DNA of 64,000 nt from Nitrospira sp. (lineage in GTDB: Bacteria > Nitrospirota > Nitrospiria > Nitrospirales > Nitrospiraceae): positions 2,728,001 to 2,792,000 of the forward strand of contig JBAOHZ010000009.1 of the NCBI GenBank assembly GCA_037045225.1, written 5' to 3'. This document shows, piece by piece, positions 18,449 to 27,780 of this stretch; position 1 is the stretch's first letter, and every line of letters begins with the position of its first letter. The notes under the pieces are model-generated. The model did not search any database and was not told the origin of the DNA. It saw only the letters and a list, made by a program, of their open reading frames with translations. The translations under genes and the position numbers were made by a program.

Positions 18449-19939
18449 ATGCTCAATCGGATCTTCGGCCTTGAAACGGAGTATGGCCTGCTGGTGAATC
18501 AGGATCGGCCTGACCATTCGCCGTCCTGGGTGGCGCAGCGTATTCGCGACCATATTTTTCATGTTGAGCGGCGAGGCGTCCTCGATCTGCACCATCGTGG
18601 CCATGACGAACCGCCGGGCAACGGCGGGTTTCTCACCAATGCGGGCCGCATCTATATCGATATGGGGCATCTGGAATACGCCTCTCCGGAGTGTACGACC
18701 CTGGCTGACCTGGTGGCTTCGGATCGTGCAGGGGATCGGATTATTCAAGATGCGGTGCGGGCGCTGGGGCTGGAAGAGACGGTCTCGCTCATCAAGAACA
18801 ACATCGATCACGAGACCGATGCGACGTTCGGTTCGCATGAAAACTATCTCGTCACGCGGCAGTTTCCTTTTTCTCGACGTGGCCTCGGCCCGCTGGTGAC
18901 ATTTTTAGTCACTCGTCAGGTGTTCACCGGAGCCGGACGTATCGGATGCGCGAGCGATCCCAACGAATGGGTGCAAGTCGGAGGGCTGATCCTGCACCGG
19001 CCGGGGATGCGGGATGCGCAGGATCGATCGATCGTGCCGTTCCAGATCTCCCAACGCGCCGATTATATCGTCAACGACTTCTTCGAGTGGGTGCAACACA
19101 ACCGGGCGATCGTGAATACACGGGACGAGCCGTTGGCCGATCCGAATCAATACCGCCGGATTCATCTCCTGCTCGGAGATTCGAACATGGCTGAGTATGC
19201 CACGGCGCTCAAGATGGGAACCACCGGGCTGGTGTTGCAGCTGATTGAGGCCGGACAGGCCCCGCGCGGTCTGGGAATTCAGGAGCCGGTCGAGGCGCTG
19301 CAGGATATTTCTCGCGACCCGGATCGTCAATGGACCGTCCGCTTGGAGTCGGGACAGTCGATGTCCGCCATCGATATTCAAGAACAGTTTCTGGCCGCGG
19401 CCCAGCGCCATTGCAAGGGGCAGGACGAGGAGACGGATTGGGTGCTGGAGCAGTGGGAGTCTGTGCTGACCGATTTGCGCGGCGGGTACGAGAAATTAGT
19501 CGGACGAATCGATTGGGCCTCGAAACTGTGGCTACTGGAGACCTATCGGGATGCCGAGCAGTCTGCGTGGGACGATCCCATGTTGAAGAGTCTCGACCTT
19601 GAGTATCACAATCTGCATCCCGAGCGGGGACTCTGTTACGGCCTTGAGCAGGAGGGGCGAGGGCCGCGCCTGACGACCGATAAGATTGTGCATCTCGCGC
19701 AGGACCATCCGCCGCGCAACACTCGGGCGTTCGGGCGAGGGGAGTTGGTCAGGCATCTGCTGGAGAGCGGAACGGCAGGAATTGTGTCGGATGCCCCGCT
19801 CGATTTCGAGGAACAGATGGCCTGCGATTACATCATCAATTGGTCGAATTTCAAACTGCGTGGAACTCCGCCGTTTTTTATGGCCGATCCGTTCAAGACT
19901 TACGCGCAGGATGTGCGTAGCCACCTGGCCGCTCGATAG
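18449..19939 (+). CDS. pafA: Pup/UBact--protein ligase PafA
   Basis: 496 residues starting MLNRIFGLETEYG, the ATP/Mg site of the Dop/PafA fold. The catalytic segment YIDMGHLEYASPE follows directly (Asp71) with no long Dop-type insertion, which identifies the ligase rather than Dop. It phosphorylates the tag's C-terminal Glu and forms an isopeptide bond with substrate lysine. It is the last gene of the mpa-dop-ubact-prcB-prcA-pafA series, so tagging, removal and degradation are encoded together. Confidence 0.93.
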   Translation: MLNRIFGLETEYGLLVNQDRPDHSPSWVAQRIRDHIFHVERRGVLDLHHRGHDEPPGNGGFLTNAGRIYIDMGHLEYASPECTTLADLVASDRAGDRIIQDAVRALGLEETVSLIKNNIDHETDATFGSHENYLVTRQFPFSRRGLGPLVTFLVTRQVFTGAGRIGCASDPNEWVQVGGLILHRPGMRDAQDRSIVPFQISQRADYIVNDFFEWVQHNRAIVNTRDEPLADPNQYRRIHLLLGDSNMAEYATALKMGTTGLVLQLIEAGQAPRGLGIQEPVEALQDISRDPDRQWTVRLESGQSMSAIDIQEQFLAAAQRHCKGQDEETDWVLEQWESVLTDLRGGYEKLVGRIDWASKLWLLETYRDAEQSAWDDPMLKSLDLEYHNLHPERGLCYGLEQEGRGPRLTTDKIVHLAQDHPPRNTRAFGRGELVRHLLESGTAGIVSDAPLDFEEQMACDYIINWSNFKLRGTPPFFMADPFKTYAQDVRSHLAAR

Positions 19940-19947
19940 TCTTCCCC

Positions 19948-20868
19948 CTATCGCTTCAATCCCATCCGTTCCAGCGCGCTCTTCGACACATCGAATGCGA
20001 AGCGCAATTGGACTGCATAATACTTCTGGACCAGGCCGGTTTGGTCCAGCGGTCGGTCTTCTTCGCGGTAAAAAGCCAATTCCGTATCCTTCCAGCGGAC
20101 AGCAATACCTACGATCCAATCGAGTTCAGAGGGATTCAGGGTGTTGCTCGCTTCACGGTCGGTGAAGAGGTTCATGTCTCCGTACAGGACGACCTTGTTT
20201 TTGTAGAGATCCAGATCGGTATGGGCGACATATCGGAACAATGCGCGGCCGGTGTTGTTGGGGCGCGCAAAATACTGGCTGTTGTGGAAGAGCCATCCCG
20301 CGCCGGCATAGGCCGTGAGGTTCTGGTTCGGGAACGTGTGTCGCCACCAGGTGAAGTCCTGAATGGCTTGGAATCGGGCCGTCACGAGTGCATCGGCGTA
20401 TGCCTGCTTGAGGCCGCGACGGTCCAGCGGGGCATCCCGTTCGTACTGTAGGCGCCAATTGAAGCGGTCGAGGACGCCGGTAAATGCGAAGGTGCCGTCC
20501 CATTCCGTCAGTTTGATCCACCCGTCGGTGCGGTCCGAGAAGAAATTCTGATCGGTATAAAACGTGAGGTACTGCTTATAGAGATCGGTTTCCAGGTGCA
20601 GCATGTGACGTAGGCCGACGAGTCCGGTATTGTCAGGTCTCGCGGCGAACGTTGGATTCTTCACAAAGGCTGCGGTCAGCAGATACCCACCGAAAAGCGT
20701 TTCTTCTTCCTCGCGCGCTTCATGTTCCGGTTCATCCATCGAGGGGAGCGGGCGGCCGTACTTTTCCAGGCCGAACGCCGGTGGCGTCCAGGGTGTCATC
20801 CCCGCCAGCAAACTGATCGCCAGGACCAGCCAAGACAGGCCGGGAATGTTGGGTTGCCGGAGTGTCAT
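19948..20868 (-). CDS. Exported protein with internal duplication, probable outer-membrane protein
   Basis: 306 residues. A signal peptide is present (cleavage near PPAFGLEK). The mature protein is rich in aromatic residues and alternating polar/apolar strands, as in outer-membrane beta-barrels. Two segments are clearly related: one contains ARPDNTGLVGLRHMLHLETD, the other ARPNNTGRALFRYVAHTDLD, each followed by a similar tail (DLYKQYLTFYTDQNFFSDR and DLYKNKVVLYGDMNLFTDR). This indicates an internal repeat of about 110 residues. No known family is recognised. Its start overlaps the upstream lipoprotein stop by 4 bases. Confidence 0.68.
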   Translation of the reverse strand: MTLRQPNIPGLSWLVLAISLLAGMTPWTPPAFGLEKYGRPLPSMDEPEHEAREEEETLFGGYLLTAAFVKNPTFAARPDNTGLVGLRHMLHLETDLYKQYLTFYTDQNFFSDRTDGWIKLTEWDGTFAFTGVLDRFNWRLQYERDAPLDRRGLKQAYADALVTARFQAIQDFTWWRHTFPNQNLTAYAGAGWLFHNSQYFARPNNTGRALFRYVAHTDLDLYKNKVVLYGDMNLFTDREASNTLNPSELDWIVGIAVRWKDTELAFYREEDRPLDQTGLVQKYYAVQLRFAFDVSKSALERMGLKR

Positions 20869-21263
20869 TCAGGGCAATTAGCGAAGATCTCTTCGCAGTC
20901 GTTTGATGCATCGACCGAACTCGGGACGAAACGATACCGGACCTGGTCGACGTGGTCACCCTGCAGCACGACTGTGGCCCAGCAACCGTGGTGGGCGGTC
21001 GGGCGGCTGCCCTTCGAGGACACCATGGATTCTTCCAGCAGCGGGGCCTCTTTGTAATACCGGAGCATGGTGAGCGATCCATCTGCATGCTCTTGTTGAG
21101 GGGGGCCGGCACAAGACAACACCTGGGCCGTGCTCTTTCCACGCAATGCCTGCTGATGCGGATACCCCTCGGTGACCGGTGGTGTGCTGTGGCAGCCGAG
21201 CATGATTGCAGGCAGGAAGGTCAGCAGAATGCTCTGATAAAAACGAATATAAGGTGGACGCAT
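20865..21263 (-). CDS. Small lipoprotein
   Basis: 132 residues from the ATG at 21263; an in-frame start at 21272 is possible. A hydrophobic N-terminus ends in a lipobox-like LPAIMLGC, followed by STPP, so lipidation at Cys is likely. Four further Cys residues could form disulfides. The GKSTAQVLSCAGPP stretch is reminiscent of the small SmpA/BamE-like fold, but this is weak. It overlaps the barrel-like gene downstream, suggesting a shared envelope role. Confidence 0.65.
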   Translation of the reverse strand: MRPPYIRFYQSILLTFLPAIMLGCHSTPPVTEGYPHQQALRGKSTAQVLSCAGPPQQEHADGSLTMLRYYKEAPLLEESMVSSKGSRPTAHHGCWATVVLQGDHVDQVRYRFVPSSVDASNDCEEIFANCPE

Positions 21264-21684
21264 CGTGAGCACTCAGCTTGGTTTATCGGGAGTTGTGACT
21301 AGCATATCTGCCAGGCCAAAGCAACCAACCCGGGCTGATTCTCGACGCTCGCCGTGCGGCTTTCGACGAGCTGCGATATCGGGCACTGAGGTGGGTACCC
21401 ATTAACCGTCATCGGTGAGCCGGTGCGCGGTGTCCTGGGCTCATTGTGCTGCGTGCAAATACTTAATATGTGCGGGTGAGGCCTGGCCATGATGCTCTCA
21501 GAGGATATGCGGCAGCCTCTCGAGAGAGGCCATGAAACGGCGTCAGGATCATGACAATCGTCATCGTTTTGACTCGCCGTGGCGCCGTTCGTGCCGTGCA
21601 ACCCCGGCAAACGGTATCGTTTTTCCCTGTGGCTGTCATCTACGTTGATTTTTGTAGGTAGCTGCATTTTTTTCTGTGGACGAG
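21264..21684. other. Intergenic region with a 16-bp palindrome, no gene seen
   Basis: 421 bases between the lipoprotein gene and the promoter of the PilZ fusion gene. A palindrome with 7-bp arms GCCTCTC/GAGAGGC lies at 21515-21530. Small open frames here have no start signals or family resemblance. Confidence 0.45.
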
Positions 21685-21712
21685 TTGACAAATATGTCTA
21701 ATTCCCTAGAAT
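21685..21712 (+). promoter_or_regulatory. Strong sigma-70-type promoter with long leader
   Basis: TTGACA at 21685-21690, a 16-base spacer and TAGAAT at 21707-21712. Transcription would start near 21719 and leave a leader of about 230 bases before the ATG at 21951. The leader has no obvious gene. Confidence 0.65.
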
Positions 21713-21950
21713 AAGCTTCGAACATCGGATTGTTATGACAGGTGCCTTGTGCCAATTCTGAGGCCGTACGTGTCGTTAATCCTGCCCTGGTTAGATCAAC
21801 CAACCTCCTCCCGCGTCTTTGGAATCGTTCGTGCGCTTGCAAGAGTCCAGCCTCGCCCGGAGCGAGCTCTGTGAGCGGGCGACGACGTCCACGCGTTATT
21901 CAATCCGATGCTGTGCCACGTGCAGCACGTAATATGGCGGGAGGAAATAC

Positions 21951-24683
21951 ATGTCGAAGCACTTCGCTGTGCGCAATGAGAGTCTGTCTATCACCGGCTT
22001 GCTTGGTCAGGAGAGCCACCTGCAATCTTCGGCACCGGATCGGAAGAAAACCAACGATGCGTGGTCCCTGTCCGTTGCGGAGCGGCGGGCTACCCGGCGC
22101 CTCGATACTCGCCTGTCGACCCTCCTTCACTTTCAGGATCATACATGGAAAGGTCAGACGAAAAGCCTCAGTTTAGGGGGGCTGTCGATGGATTTTATCG
22201 AGGACATCCCTGCCATGCTGAATCAGCAGATTGTGCTGAGTTTGACTCCAGGAGCTGTGCGGCCAGAAAGTGTGGGGATTGTGTGTGGGATCCGCGTATC
22301 CGAAAGCGTCCTTGAGTCAGGCCACACGAAACGAGAGGTGACACTCGCGGTTCAGTTTGTGCGGTTGAGCGCCGGCGATGAACGGGTGGTAGCCATGTGG
22401 ATGAGCGAGGGCCGCGCACGGTCGAATGGGCTGCATCTCGTCGCGGCATTGGTCGCCCAAGAGAGTGAAGAGGCCCTGATTGAGACCGAGTCCCGGCAGC
22501 CGGTTGTTGCTCAACCCGTGCGTGCGCGCGGTGCCTTGTCGCCGAATCGGCCGTATCGGGAGCGGCGACGTCAGCAGCGGATTACGGTCGGGTTGACCAC
22601 CCAAATCAGTCTGAAGAATGTGGCTGGCCATCGGCTCGTGTCCGGCGCGACGACGACGGACTTGACGCCCAACGGAGCCTGCGTGCGTTTGGCGGCCGAG
22701 GAAGATTTGCTGGGTTCGGAATTAGAACTGCGATGGATATCGCCAAGTGCTTATCAGGGAACACCTGCAGTCTCCCTGCCGTCGTCTGTCTGTTCTGTGG
22801 TGGGGGAAGTCATGTGGACAAGGCCGTGGGAAGCCGGCGCTCGCTTGGGTTCTCAGGAGGTGGGTGGGCGGACCGTGTTGGCCGGTGTGCGATTTCTCCC
22901 GGTTGCGAAAGAGGCAGAGGACATCATTGAGCATCTACTTGAGCAGCGGCAGGGGGAGGGCGTTGACGCTAAGACGGAAGGACCTTCTGTCATCAGTGAG
23001 TTCTCCGAGTGTGTCCGTCCGTCCGGTCTCCGTATCGCGCTCTGCCACGATCGACCTCGAACCGATCTGTCGGACAACGCACCGATTGTGGTGCTGGCTC
23101 CTGGGTATGGGGAGAGCAAACGCGACTATGTGCCGTTGGCCTACTATCTCGCCGGCAATGGGTTTCGTGTCGTGCGCTTCGACAATGTGAATCATGTCGG
23201 AGAGAGCGATGGATCGGTGACACAATTTCGCCTAGAGGATATGGAAACTGATCTGGAGACTGTGCTGGATTATGTGGCGGCTCAATGGCCGGGTCGATCC
23301 ATCGGTCTCGTGGCAACCAGCCTGGCCGGCCGTGTCGCCCTCAAGGTCGCGGGGCGAGTCCCTCACCTAGGGTTGCTGGTGTTGATCAATGGAATCATGG
23401 ACGTTCAGCATACGTTAGAGGCTGTGCATCAAGAAGATCTGATCGGCGAACATCTGGCTGGTGTGCGCAAAGGCGTGGTCAACATTCTGGGCCTGACTAT
23501 CGATGCGGATCGTTGGCTGGAGCATGCTGTTCAGGGAGGCTACGCCGATCTGAGTACCACCCGGCAGGATGCCGAGCGCCTCCGTGCTCCCGTCGTACTG
23601 TTTCATGCCGAGCAGGATGCGTGGGTCGATTCGGCCTCGATCGAATCGGTCGGCTCTGCGATGGGTTCGAATTTGCGTCACTCCTATGTGGTGCCGGGCG
23701 CCTTGCATCGACTTCAGGAGAGCCCCCGGAAGGCTCGCACGGTCTATCGCCAACTCGCCCTGTGTTGCCAGCAGGAGTTGTGGCCAACACGAGCCACGGA
23801 ACGGATGCTTGAACCGTCACATCGAGAAATCGGCGTGCAGAACCGCGTGGAACGTGAACGCAGTAAGAAGCGTCGGCCGATGGGCAAATCGGACCATGTG
23901 GCGTTCTGGCAGGAGTATTTGCATAATTTCCGAACGATCCCGAACGTGGCCGATTTTTGGCAACTCATGGATCATGTCTATCGCCTGATGGGCGACTGCC
24001 ATAACGGTGAGCGGATTCTGGACGCCGGGTGCGGCAATGGTAACCTCGGGGTGTTCTTGCAGCTCAATCAAGCGTTTCGGCAGCGCTATGCCCGGCGCGG
24101 AGATTTTCGCTCGCCTGACTATGTCGGGATCGATTTTGTGCCAGCGGCGTTGGCTCAGGCAATGACCAACTTCGACCAGGTTGCGGCGGCGTTGCGGGGG
24201 CAATTTTATGAAGGGTTACGAGCCTATGTGCCGATGTCGATGCGAGTCTGCCGGGCCGATCTGGAATCCCCATTGCCGTTTCCCGATCATTCGTTCGACC
24301 GAGTCGTGTGCAATCTTGTGATCGGGTACGTACGTGATCCGCTCTTCACGCTGCGGGAGTATCTGCGCGTGTTGGCGCCCAATGGGCGGTTGGTGGTCTC
24401 TAACCTGAAGCCATATGCGGATCTCTCGGCGATTTATCGCAGTTTCGTCGAAACGGCGCAGTCGCCGGACCAAGTGGAAGAAGGCCGTCGTCTCCTGGAC
24501 AATTCTGGTAGAATCAAGGCGCGCGAGGGCGAAGGCATTTTTCATTTCCACTACCAGGCTGAACTGGAAAGTTTGTTGCGCGCGGCCGGCGTCAGTCAGC
24601 CGCGCGTGTACTCCACATTCGGCAACCAAGCCCTCATTGCCGTGGCCGACAAGGGCCTGGCGAATCTCACGGTGGCGGCATGA
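21951..24683 (+). CDS. Four-domain fusion: PilZ-PilZ-alpha/beta hydrolase-methyltransferase
   Basis: 910 residues with a GGAGG site. The first PilZ-like domain (about 40-160) has RRATR and SLSLGG; the second (about 200-335) has RRQQR and DLTPNG. These are RxxxR and [DN]xSxxG-type c-di-GMP motifs, the first with Ser in place of Asp. An alpha/beta hydrolase (about 345-600) follows, with nucleophile Ser in VATSLAGRVAL, resembling the LuxD acyl-transferase/thioesterase branch. The last part (about 640-900) is a SAM methyltransferase with LDAGCGNGN. A c-di-GMP-controlled acyl- and methyl-transfer enzyme is inferred. The histidine kinase gene follows 33 bases later. Confidence 0.82.
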   Translation: MSKHFAVRNESLSITGLLGQESHLQSSAPDRKKTNDAWSLSVAERRATRRLDTRLSTLLHFQDHTWKGQTKSLSLGGLSMDFIEDIPAMLNQQIVLSLTPGAVRPESVGIVCGIRVSESVLESGHTKREVTLAVQFVRLSAGDERVVAMWMSEGRARSNGLHLVAALVAQESEEALIETESRQPVVAQPVRARGALSPNRPYRERRRQQRITVGLTTQISLKNVAGHRLVSGATTTDLTPNGACVRLAAEEDLLGSELELRWISPSAYQGTPAVSLPSSVCSVVGEVMWTRPWEAGARLGSQEVGGRTVLAGVRFLPVAKEAEDIIEHLLEQRQGEGVDAKTEGPSVISEFSECVRPSGLRIALCHDRPRTDLSDNAPIVVLAPGYGESKRDYVPLAYYLAGNGFRVVRFDNVNHVGESDGSVTQFRLEDMETDLETVLDYVAAQWPGRSIGLVATSLAGRVALKVAGRVPHLGLLVLINGIMDVQHTLEAVHQEDLIGEHLAGVRKGVVNILGLTIDADRWLEHAVQGGYADLSTTRQDAERLRAPVVLFHAEQDAWVDSASIESVGSAMGSNLRHSYVVPGALHRLQESPRKARTVYRQLALCCQQELWPTRATERMLEPSHREIGVQNRVERERSKKRRPMGKSDHVAFWQEYLHNFRTIPNVADFWQLMDHVYRLMGDCHNGERILDAGCGNGNLGVFLQLNQAFRQRYARRGDFRSPDYVGIDFVPAALAQAMTNFDQVAAALRGQFYEGLRAYVPMSMRVCRADLESPLPFPDHSFDRVVCNLVIGYVRDPLFTLREYLRVLAPNGRLVVSNLKPYADLSAIYRSFVETAQSPDQVEEGRRLLDNSGRIKAREGEGIFHFHYQAELESLLRAAGVSQPRVYSTFGNQALIAVADKGLANLTVAA

Positions 24684-24716
24684 TGCTACGACCGCGACTC
24701 TCCCAGAGTACCTAAC

Positions 24717-27700
24717 ATGAAAGTGCTCGCGTTCAGCGCGTTGGTGAATGCGTTGGCGGCGACTGGGCTCGGAATGTTTGTTTACTTCCGGGATCCCGCC
24801 GCTCCTCGCAATCGCATCTACGGGCTGTATTGTCTGAGCATCGCCTTCTGGAGCATTTTTTACTGCGGGTGGCAACTTACTGAGTCTCGAGAGCTTGCGC
24901 TGAGCCTCCTGCGCCTGGTCATGGCCGGCGCGGCCCTTATTCCGATCCTGTATTTTCACCATACCGTCACATTTCTTGATATCGCCGCGGGCCATGCCAA
25001 GGCCTTGAAGATCGGGTATGGCCTAGCCGCTTTGTTTCTGTTGGTGGATGCGACGCCCTGGTTCGTGGCGGGCGTGCATCCCGCAATGTCGTTCGCCTTC
25101 TGGCCGGTGCCCGGCCCTTTCTTTCATCCCTTTCTGGCGTATTTCCTCTGGTATGTCATCTATGCCACCTCGCTTGTCGGGGTCGCGCTCCGAGATGCCA
25201 ATGGAATTCGACGCCATCAATATGCCTACATGCTGGCGGCCAGTATTATCGGGTATGTGGGCGGGGCCACGAATTTTCCTCTCTGGTATGGTGTGCCGCT
25301 GTTGCCTTACGGCACGGTGCTGATCACGGTGTATACCGCGTTGATGGCGTATACGATCGTTCGGTACCGTCTCATGAATATCAGTGTCGTACTGAATAAG
25401 GGCCTTGGTTATGCCATTGTCCTGGCGATTATCGTCGTGGCGACCTCCATCGGTGCGGTGCTCAGTAACCGTGCGACCGGACATTCCACCCCTCCATTAT
25501 TGGCCGGAACGCTCTTTCTCATTTGCGCGCTCTGGGTGCTCAGCAATAATCCCCGCTCAACTTCGAATACGATCTTCAGCGCTGTGTGTGGGGCCGCCTG
25601 TCTCTGGTTATTCGGTTGTTTCATGCTGTTTTCGGCGTCGCGCGAGGATGAGGCGCTTTTCTGGGTGCGGGTCATCTATACCGGCATCGTGTTCTTGCCC
25701 GCATTGACGTACCACTTCGCGCAGACCCTTGCAGGAGTGGCCGCCTATGATCGCCTGATCGTGTGGAACTATGTTATCGGAGCACTGTTTTGGAGCCTGT
25801 TGTTCACGCCGTATCTCGTAGAGGGACAGTATCTCTACTACTGGGGGCGCTATCCGAAGGCGGGAGTGCTCCACCCGTGGCTGGTGGCCTATGTGGTCGC
25901 GGGTGGAGGCCTGACGGTGTATCGCCTGCATCAGGGCTATCGGCTCCATCTCAGTTCAGCCCCGGTACTCGGCGCACAGTTGAAATATACCGGTGTGGCG
26001 TTGGCGCTGGGATTCTTCGCCTCTCTCGATTTCTTCCAGAATTATGGCGTGGGGTTTTACCCGGTCGGGTACTTGCTGGCCGGTCTCTCGGTCACCGTCG
26101 TGGCATATGCCATCGCTCGATACGAATTGATGGATGTATCGTTCGTCCCGAGCCGGCCGAAGGTGATGCTGTCGATCAAGTTGATGGGCCTGATTCCGGC
26201 CTACATGATGATCTTGCTGGTGATCAGAATTTTCACTGGGACGTTTCATTATCTGTTAGCTGGCGTGTTATTCGGTTTGTTTGTCATCGTATCGAGCGGT
26301 TTGGCGAACCTTCAGAAGGGCGTCGAGCGGGCTATCGGGCAGACGTTGTTTCGCGAGCGGTATGATGCCTATGACACGCTGGTGCAATTCTCGAAATCTC
26401 TGGTGGCCATTCTCGAGTTGAAGTCTCTCACGAAGGAAATCGTGCAGACGCTCGCGCGCGTGATGAACATTAAGACGGCATCCGTCTACGTGCTGGATAA
26501 GGAGCAGGGGGTCTACAGTTTGACGGCCGCGTACGGGTTTGTGACCCGCGATTCCATTGTGCCGCCTATTAAGATGGAGGGAGAGTTTCCGAAAGCGTTG
26601 CTGCGGACGGAAACGGCTTTGGTTCGAGAGGAAATCGAATACGACAAGGCGGATACAGACTACCTACGATTGCTAGATACCCTGAACGGTCTGGAGTCAG
26701 AGGTGTGCATTCCGTTGATCAGCAAGGAGCGGCTCGTGGGTTTCTGCAACTTAGGCCGCCGGTCCAACCACGGCATGTATTCGACTGAGGAGTTGGCATT
26801 GCTCAAGACGCTGGCGCAGCATGCGGCGATCGCGATCGACAACGCGCTCTTGTACGAAGATCTCCGCCGGTCTCAATTGTTGATGCGCCGTACCGACCGG
26901 CTACGCTCGCTTGAAACCATGGCGGGCGGGTTTGCCCATGAGATTCGAAACCCGTTGACCTCCATCAAGACCTTTGTGCAATTGGCTCCCGAACGGCGGG
27001 ACGACGTGGAATTCATGGAACAGTTCAGTCAGGTCGTGTGCGAGGACGTGGAGCGGATCGAACGACTGGTGCACGAGATTCTGGACTATGCGCGGTATAT
27101 GACGCCCAAGTTGACCCAGGAAAGTCTGAATGACGTGGTCTCGTCCTGTCTCTATTTTATCGAGGTCAAAGCGAGCAGCAAGGCCATCACGATTCAGAAG
27201 GAATTGGCGAGCGATCTGCCCTACGTGAAGTTAGATCGGCAGCAGATCAAACAAGTGTTACTGAACTTGTTTATTAACGCGATGGAAGCAATCGGAGGCG
27301 ACCAAGGGGGCCGCCTGTCCGTTCGTACCCGCAAACTCGTGAAGCCGGTGAATGAGCCCTGGGTTCAGATCGAGGTCGAAGATAGTGGGCCAGGGATCGA
27401 TCCTCAGGACCTGGATCATATCTTCGATCCATTTTATACCACCAAGCACGAGAGCGGAGAACGCGAAGGAACGGGGCTAGGCTTGACCATTGCTCACCAG
27501 ATTGTGCAGGAGCATGGAGGCTATGTGGAAGTGGCCAGTGAAGTGGGCCACGGGACGAAGTTCATGGTCAATCTTCCCGTGAATCCTCCTCTGGCGGAGT
27601 GGCAGGCTGCGCAGCCCCTGTATGATGACGGCCGAAAGCTGGCCGGATCGTTTTTCGCCAGACCCCACCTGGGCTTGGAGGAACAGTTCGGCAAGCCATC

Positions 27701-27731
27701 GTCTCCCATCAAAGCCAGCAGCGAAGGATGA
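24717..27731 (+). CDS. Histidine kinase with duplicated multi-pass sensor region and GAF domain
   Basis: 1004 residues. About 500 N-terminal residues are membrane helices in two similar halves, each ending in an equivalent phrase (AYTIVRYRLMNIS and AYAIARYELMDVS); each resembles a HisKA_7TM-type sensor. A GAF domain lies at about 555-705. The HisKA site is FAHEIRNPL (His near 742) and the ATPase has N-box NLFINAMEA, DSGPGI and GTGLGL. No receiver domain or adjacent response regulator is present, so the partner is elsewhere. It probably shares the transcript of the PilZ fusion gene. Confidence 0.85.
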   Translation: MKVLAFSALVNALAATGLGMFVYFRDPAAPRNRIYGLYCLSIAFWSIFYCGWQLTESRELALSLLRLVMAGAALIPILYFHHTVTFLDIAAGHAKALKIGYGLAALFLLVDATPWFVAGVHPAMSFAFWPVPGPFFHPFLAYFLWYVIYATSLVGVALRDANGIRRHQYAYMLAASIIGYVGGATNFPLWYGVPLLPYGTVLITVYTALMAYTIVRYRLMNISVVLNKGLGYAIVLAIIVVATSIGAVLSNRATGHSTPPLLAGTLFLICALWVLSNNPRSTSNTIFSAVCGAACLWLFGCFMLFSASREDEALFWVRVIYTGIVFLPALTYHFAQTLAGVAAYDRLIVWNYVIGALFWSLLFTPYLVEGQYLYYWGRYPKAGVLHPWLVAYVVAGGGLTVYRLHQGYRLHLSSAPVLGAQLKYTGVALALGFFASLDFFQNYGVGFYPVGYLLAGLSVTVVAYAIARYELMDVSFVPSRPKVMLSIKLMGLIPAYMMILLVIRIFTGTFHYLLAGVLFGLFVIVSSGLANLQKGVERAIGQTLFRERYDAYDTLVQFSKSLVAILELKSLTKEIVQTLARVMNIKTASVYVLDKEQGVYSLTAAYGFVTRDSIVPPIKMEGEFPKALLRTETALVREEIEYDKADTDYLRLLDTLNGLESEVCIPLISKERLVGFCNLGRRSNHGMYSTEELALLKTLAQHAAIAIDNALLYEDLRRSQLLMRRTDRLRSLETMAGGFAHEIRNPLTSIKTFVQLAPERRDDVEFMEQFSQVVCEDVERIERLVHEILDYARYMTPKLTQESLNDVVSSCLYFIEVKASSKAITIQKELASDLPYVKLDRQQIKQVLLNLFINAMEAIGGDQGGRLSVRTRKLVKPVNEPWVQIEVEDSGPGIDPQDLDHIFDPFYTTKHESGEREGTGLGLTIAHQIVQEHGGYVEVASEVGHGTKFMVNLPVNPPLAEWQAAQPLYDDGRKLAGSFFARPHLGLEEQFGKPSSPIKASSEG

Positions 27732-27780
27732 GTGGCGCGCGCGGGCGGAGGCCCATCAGGCGTCTGAATGCCTTCTTGCG

